Source: Embleya sp040605455 (GTDB lineage Bacteria > Actinomycetota > Actinomycetes > Streptomycetales > Streptomycetaceae). From it: a DNA stretch of 64,000 nt. Both the position numbers and the translations under genes were made by a program. Each line of letters begins with the position of its first letter. Position 1 is the stretch's first letter. The stretch lies in assembly GCF_040605455.1 (NCBI RefSeq), contig NZ_JBEXCV010000007.1, forward strand, positions 1 through 64,000, read 5' to 3'. Below are positions 59,912-64,000 of this stretch, one piece after another. Under the pieces are notes generated by a model, which was given only the letters and a program-made list of their open reading frames with translations, ran no database searches and was not told the origin of the DNA.

Positions 59912-60693
59912 CGGTAGGTCTGCCCGCGCACCGCCGAGCGCGTGGTCGAGTCGCTCACACCGTGCTCGCGGGCGAGCCGGTACACGGACACTCCGCCCCG
60001 GGCCCGACGCCGACACGCGGCCCCGACCTCGGGGTGAGACGACACCGATCGCCAGGTGTGGGTTGATCCACCGACCTGTGGATAACCCTGTGGAAATCGC
60101 TGTGGAGAACTTGGGCGGGGCTGTGGGATTCCGAGGTGGGAGGGGTCGTGTGAGGAGTGTCTGTGGACAACTGGGCCCGACTCGAATCGGCCGGAGAGGC
60201 GGGCGACGGCCATGGTGGCCATGGTGTTGATCTCGATGGCCTTGGTCAGGTCACCGGTGCGGGAGGCGAGATCGGTGATCGATCCGATCGCGCGGGAGAG
60301 CAGCGCGTCCATGTTTTCGCTGGTGGCGGGGTGTAGCGGCCGGTGCGGCGGCTGGTGGGCAGGACGTCGTGGGTGACGCGGCGGCGGAAGGGTTTGGCCT
60401 CCGGCTTGTTGCTGCGCAGGGTCAGTGTGTAGAGGCCGGACTCGCTGACGAAGGTCATGTTCGGATTGCCTCGATCAATACCGTGTCGATTTGACACAGT
60501 ATTTCGCCTGAACTGCGGTTTTGCGCACAATCGCCGTAGTCCTTTCGTCCGGATCGAGGGCTCCGACTGTGTGGCGCGAGTTGGCCTGCAAGGCAAGTGC
60601 CCCACAGACATCGGAGGCACAGAACCATGGTGAGTCGTGGTCCGCAGGATGCGCTGCGGGCTGTTCCCGCCGCATTGCTTCAAAGAGGCTCAT
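59812..60693 (-). pseudogene. Phage-type BRO-N antirepressor, broken by two frameshifts
   Basis: Three minus-strand frames read one protein. Frame 1 (60693 down to about 60480): MSLFEAMRREQPAAH, PWFCASDVCGALALQANSRH, LDPDERTTAIVR. Frame 2 (about 60480-60330): GNPNMTFVSESGLYTLTLRS, KPEAKPFRR, VTHDVLPTSRRTGRYTPP, the rest of the BRO-N domain. Frame 3 (about 60325-59812): MDALLSRAIGSITDLAS and, at the end, an HTH (GVSVYRLAREHGVSDSTTRS). One shift lies near 60480-60520, where extra unrelated codons also appear; the other is a one-base change near 60328. Such antirepressors come from phages and plasmids. The coding tail overlaps fetB by 100 bases. Confidence 0.75.
60077..60170. other. Second DnaA-box cluster, same orientation
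   Basis: Read on the minus strand: TTGTCCACA (60170-60162), AATCCCACA (60130-60122), TTCTCCACA (60109-60101), ATTTCCACA (60097-60089) and TTATCCACA (60085-60077). The first and last match DnaA boxes (TTGTCCACA is the preferred high-GC actinobacterial form); the middle ones are weaker. They lie within the poorly conserved middle of the antirepressor pseudogene. Confidence 0.55.
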
Positions 60694-60878
60694 GTGTCCC
60701 CCCGATCGGCTCACCGCGTTCGCCCATACGTATGAACGATCCTGGGGCGACGGGGTTACGCGCTGATTGGTGGGTCTGTTCGCCCTTGGGGGATTCTCGG
60801 GTCCGGGCGGACGGGTGAAGGTTTTCGGTGGGTATCGTTTGATCTCATTGCGTGATCAGACAACCACGGGGAGGGATC

Positions 60879-61202
60879 TTGGCTGGTGGTGGCGGTGCCG
60901 GCGGGGGCGGCTCGGCGCGGGTTCGGGTCGAGACGGGGGCGTTGCGGCAGGGGGCCGCGGCGGCTCGTGAGGTGGCGGGAGTGCTGCGACAGGCGTCCGT
61001 AAAGCCGAGCGCGGCGGTCGTCGGGTGTCCGGGGTTCGCGGTTGCCGCGGCGGCCGGTGCGCTGGCGGCCGCGTGGGCGGACCATCTGCGGACGCTCGCG
61101 GACGGGTACGGCGGGGCCGGTGAGGTGTTGACGGCCAACGCCGACGCGCACGATCGCACCGATCAGGCGGCGGCGGGTGCGTTCGCGGGGGCTCGGCGCT
61201 GA
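60879..61202 (+). CDS. EspC/WXG100-like type VII secretion target
   Basis: About 107 residues, Ala/Gly-rich helical hairpin: a helix GALRQGAAAAREVAGVLRQA, a second WADHLRTLADGYGGAGEVL, and a tail. This resembles EspC-like secreted proteins encoded just before DUF1023 proteins. TTG 60879 has GGGGAGGG upstream; GTG 60852 gives nine more residues without a ribosome-binding site. The stop overlaps the next gene's start, so both are made together. Confidence 0.7.
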   Translation: MAGGGGAGGGGSARVRVETGALRQGAAAAREVAGVLRQASVKPSAAVVGCPGFAVAAAAGALAAAWADHLRTLADGYGGAGEVLTANADAHDRTDQAAAGAFAGARR

Positions 61203-62833
61203 TGGTGACGCTGACGCAGCTTCGTGACGCCGCGTTGGGCGGGCTGGATCGGGCGGTGGCCGAGTGGACCGACCTGGCGGCCGCGTTGGACGGTGTGGTC
61301 GGACGGGCGACGACCGGTGTGGGCGGGCCGTTGCGGGCCTCGCACTGGGAGGGCGCGGACGCGGATGCGGCGGAGCGGGGTGTGGCCGCGCGTGGTGAGC
61401 AGGTCATGGTCGCGGCACAGGAGGCCCGGTGCGTGCTGACCGTGCTGGACACGGCGGCTGAGCAACTGCGGTACGCGCAGCACGAACTGCGGGCGGGGCT
61501 GGAGGAGGCCGCGGCCGCGGGGTTCACCGTGTTCGAGGACGGGCGACTGGTGGCGGCCGACCCGACGCGCGGCGCCGACGCGGCGATGGTCTCGCGGCGA
61601 CACGAGTTGGAGCAGCGGTTGGCCGTGCCGGTCCGGACGGCGACCGAGGTCGACACGCGTTGTGCGCAGACGCTGGCGCGGTTGCACCCGACCGGTACGG
61701 CCGACTGGGCGGACACCGCCGCCGACGGTGCGTGCGTGATGGCGTTGGCGGGGCTGGACCTCGCCACCATCCCGAAGGGCGATCCGGTCGCGGCGGCCAA
61801 GTGGTGGGCGGGGCTAAATGCGTCGGAGCGGGCGATGTATCTGGCCGGCTATCCGGCGGTGCTGGGGGCGATGGACGGGTTGCCGACGGAGATCCGGGAC
61901 CGCGCCAACCGGGTCGCGCTGGCCGAGACGAAGGTCGCGCTGCTCGCGGAACTGGCCGCCGCGCGTGCCAAGCGGGATGCGGCGGGGCGCACCGACGACG
62001 CGAAGTGGCGATTCCGCGTCACCGCCCTCAAGGAACGCCTGGCGGCCATCGAGGGCTTGGAGGCAACCTTGCGCTCCGGCGACGACCTGTACCTGATGGG
62101 CTTCAGCGCCAAAGACGACGGCCGCGCAATCGTCGCCATCGGCAACCCCGACATGGCCGCCCACACGGCGGTATACGTCCCGGGGACGGGGGCAGGATTG
62201 GCCAGAATTGGCTCGGATGTCAACCGGATGCGGAGTCTTTGGCTGGCGGCTCGACAGGAGTCTCGAGGCGGCGGGATTTCCACGATTACTTGGGTTGGCT
62301 ATGACGCTCCGGACACTCTGGTGCATGCCATATCAACCGCTGACGCCGATGAGGCTGCGCCATCTTTTGCGCGCTTCTTGCGAGGAGTGGGAGTAGCTCA
62401 GGGTATTAGTTCCAACGAACATGTCACCGTGATCGGGCACAGCTATGGATCAGTGGTTGTTGGACAAGCGGCGCATTACAGTGGCGGACTCTTTGCGCGG
62501 GATATTGTCGTGGCTGGCAGTCCGGGCATGCATGTGACTAGAGCGAAGGATCTTGGTATTTCCCCGAGGCATGTGTGGGTAGGGGCGGCAGACGGTGATC
62601 TTGTTACCGATGTGGGTGCGGGGGCTCATGCACCGATGTCCGAGAACGACGGTGTTCGTAGACGCGTAACTCCAGATGCTCGAGAGTTCGGCGCAAATCG
62701 ATTCACCTCTGACGGTTCCAGGGGCCACAGTGAGTACTGGTCTACGGCTAATCCAATGAGTCTGAACAACCAGGCTGCGATCGTCACGGGAAACTATCAA
62801 GACGTTCGCCTGGAGTGGGGAGAGCGGCCATGA
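61202..62833 (+). CDS. DUF1023 alpha/beta hydrolase with WXG-like N-terminal region
   Basis: 543 residues. N-terminal helices (LTQLRDAALGGLDRAVAEW, HWEGADADAAERGV) look like a WXG-type secretion/dimer domain. The C-terminal half is a DUF1023 hydrolase with the nucleophile in VIGHSYGSVVVG and a catalytic His likely in SRGHSEYW. Base composition breaks inside the gene: up to about 62190 codons end almost only in G/C, afterwards codons such as ATT, GTT, TTT, AGT become common. Overlaps the lipoprotein gene by four bases. Confidence 0.82.
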   Translation: MVTLTQLRDAALGGLDRAVAEWTDLAAALDGVVGRATTGVGGPLRASHWEGADADAAERGVAARGEQVMVAAQEARCVLTVLDTAAEQLRYAQHELRAGLEEAAAAGFTVFEDGRLVAADPTRGADAAMVSRRHELEQRLAVPVRTATEVDTRCAQTLARLHPTGTADWADTAADGACVMALAGLDLATIPKGDPVAAAKWWAGLNASERAMYLAGYPAVLGAMDGLPTEIRDRANRVALAETKVALLAELAAARAKRDAAGRTDDAKWRFRVTALKERLAAIEGLEATLRSGDDLYLMGFSAKDDGRAIVAIGNPDMAAHTAVYVPGTGAGLARIGSDVNRMRSLWLAARQESRGGGISTITWVGYDAPDTLVHAISTADADEAAPSFARFLRGVGVAQGISSNEHVTVIGHSYGSVVVGQAAHYSGGLFARDIVVAGSPGMHVTRAKDLGISPRHVWVGAADGDLVTDVGAGAHAPMSENDGVRRRVTPDAREFGANRFTSDGSRGHSEYWSTANPMSLNNQAAIVTGNYQDVRLEWGERP

Positions 62834-63306
62834 GATGCTTCCTGGGTCTATTCCTTCTAGTCTCACTTATTGCAGGCTGCGGGAAGTCAGAAAACTCGGC
62901 TGGAGGTGCGAGTCGTGTTGAAATCGATCGGACTCTCCGAGAGTACTCCAGTCGTGTCTTCGACGGTCTCGAATTGCATGGCAGGCATGGCGATGCAGAT
63001 GAGATTCATTCGACTTTTTGTGAATCTCATTCAGTGAATGAAGGTTCCAACCTGCAGCTGGTCACGCATTTTTGGCAGATTGATGATTTGCCTGTGGCGG
63101 AGGCTCGGGCGGCGGTTGACCGGCTGCGCAAGTATCTAGAGATCCAGAAATGGCAGATTCTTGACTATGCTCTGCCGCCAGAGGTTGGTAATGCAATTGT
63201 GCAAGCCAAGAATTCTCGGGATAGCTACGTCATCTGGGTCAAGGCTATCGAGGAAATGAATCGCGTCATCATTCGGGTTTCTTCGCCTTGTGTCAGGTTT
63301 CCCTAA
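62830..63306 (+). CDS. Putative lipoprotein, low-GC, unknown function
   Basis: 158 residues. Type II signal peptide MRCFLGLFLLVSLIAGCGKS with lipobox LIAGC, then a soluble domain (EIDRTLREYSSRVFDGLEL, DRLRKYLEIQKWQILDYALP). Codon use is much less GC-rich than the core genome, matching the 3' half of the preceding gene. ATG overlaps that gene's stop (ATGA). Coupled position after a hydrolase effector-like gene makes an immunity or partner role conceivable, but this is inference. Confidence 0.75.
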   Translation: MRCFLGLFLLVSLIAGCGKSENSAGGASRVEIDRTLREYSSRVFDGLELHGRHGDADEIHSTFCESHSVNEGSNLQLVTHFWQIDDLPVAEARAAVDRLRKYLEIQKWQILDYALPPEVGNAIVQAKNSRDSYVIWVKAIEEMNRVIIRVSSPCVRFP

Positions 63307-63336
63307 GAGTTTTCCCGTAACCGCTGGCGCGCTACT

Positions 63337-63786
63337 GCGTTGCCCACAGTTTGGTACGGCAAGCGATCCGACGTGGAATTGAGCCGTTTTTCCGGGATGA
63401 ACGAGTTGCAGTTTCGGAAGCTTGTCGCGCTGGTGAGCCGTCGAGGCGGCGACGTCCGATACGGTTGACCGTGGCGGCTCTGCCTGCAGCACCGGGTGTT
63501 GCCAATAGCCACCTACTGGCGGACCAACCTGACGTTGTTGCGGGTCGCTCCATTATTCGGGGTCTCGAAGTCTGCGGCAAATCAGGTACTGGACCACGAC
63601 TCCCGGCGATCCCGCCCGCGCGTCGGCTGCGGCAGGACACCGTGCCGTCGTTGAAAGCACCCTTGTGCCTACACGGGATCCACTGTCGGGCCTTCGTTGA
63701 GTCCGGCGTCGACCGCCATGCCCTGGTCTTGGAGGACGGTGCCTATAAAAGAACCTTGGCTCTGGTCCGTACCGGCCGTCGCGGAT
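63337..63786 (+). pseudogene. Decayed IS5-type (DDE_Tnp_4-like) transposase
   Basis: Pieces of one transposase in shifting frames: LSRFSGMNELQFRKLVALVS and GGDVRYG, an in-frame TGA (63466-63468) where an Arg CGA is expected, then PWRLCLQHRVLPIATYWRTN and LTLLRVAPLFGVSKSAANQV, a shift, then VVESTLVPTRD (the DGTLVPT region, catalytic Asp changed), a further shift and ESGVDRHALVLEDGAYKRT. The segment between the last two parts (about 35-40 codons in family members) is missing. No function is possible. Confidence 0.7.
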
Positions 63787-63853
63787 AGGAGCACCTCACG
63801 CCCGAACAAAAGGCCGACAACGCCGTCCACGCAGGGCCCGAGCCGGGGCCGAG

Positions 63854-64000
63854 GGCGGCTGGAACAAGCGCCTGCGGCACGCGGGAGAACTCGTCCGACA
63901 CGACATCGGCGTCCTTGTGGCGCACTCGACATGGCGGGGTGACGACGTGTGGACGGTCGATTCCATTCCGCGAACGCCACAGCGGCCGAATTCCGGCAGG
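63854..64000 (+). CDS. IS982-like transposase fragment, continues past window end
   Basis: A frame to the window end reads GGWNKRLRHAGELVRHDIGV then DDVWTVDSIP, like the GYNKRLR and WIVDSTPV motifs before and at the first catalytic Asp in IS982-family transposases. No start codon is seen at this point, so it may be a fragment joined to the IS5-like relic. Assignment is from two short motifs. Confidence 0.5.

Overview
The window is very GC-rich actinobacterial chromosome with strong G/C preference at third codon positions. Gene content points to the Streptomycetaceae (Streptomyces- or Embleya-like): class E sortases, CrgA, the pknB-pbpA-ftsW-pstP-fhaB-fhaA cell-wall/signalling cluster, DLW-39, DUF5324, a proteasome activator, a near-consensus parS site and DnaA boxes. 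This gene set normally lies on the origin-proximal arm, so I infer a core-chromosome segment edged by mobile DNA on both sides.

Layout. 1-1,336: the end of an IS3-family element that has cut an aminoglycoside-phosphotransferase-like gene. 1.7-3.0 kb: an orphan 444-residue gene. 3.2-7.9 kb (minus): six close genes with three class E sortases, a PabA/TrpG glutamine amidotransferase, a small membrane protein and a DUF881 protein. 8-10.7 kb: crgA, a small DnaA-box cluster, a rhomboid protease, a cyclophilin and DUF5324. 10.8-11.2 kb: tRNA-Ala, parS inside a 42-bp palindrome, DLW-39. 11.4-19.8 kb (minus): the cell-wall synthesis and Ser/Thr phosphorylation operon. 20.2 kb: tRNA-Leu.

20.4-34.1 kb: DUF2252, TetR, a J-like protein, rhodanese, a thioesterase divergent from an acyl-CoA-ligase-like gene, a DUF5819/HTTM membrane pair, an SpoU methyltransferase, MobA-like and MoeA-like genes, a TrkA-N potassium channel and a quinone oxidoreductase. 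34.3-36.0 kb: an LPKTG surface protein and a secreted or anchored protein. 36.1-40.3 kb: PadR with an ABC exporter-like pair. 40.3-45.3 kb: proteasome activator, two Ser/Thr kinases and a phosphotransferase. 45.4-54.2 kb: two paralogous HAD phosphatases bracket a likely accessory block (F420 oxidoreductase, TetR/MFS pair, hydrolase, unknown, FadR/CynX pair). 54.2-59.9 kb: serS, two PAP2 phosphatases (one fused to a diacylglycerol-kinase domain), pheA and a FetB-like permease.

59.8-64.0 kb is clearly accessory: a frameshifted phage BRO antirepressor holding a second DnaA-box cluster, a type VII-secretion-like module (EspC-like protein, DUF1023 hydrolase, lipoprotein) whose base composition falls abruptly within one gene, a decayed IS5-type transposase and the start of another transposase. 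Sharp hairpins separate most transcription units and are listed individually. Nothing here was checked by database search; family names come from motifs I can read.
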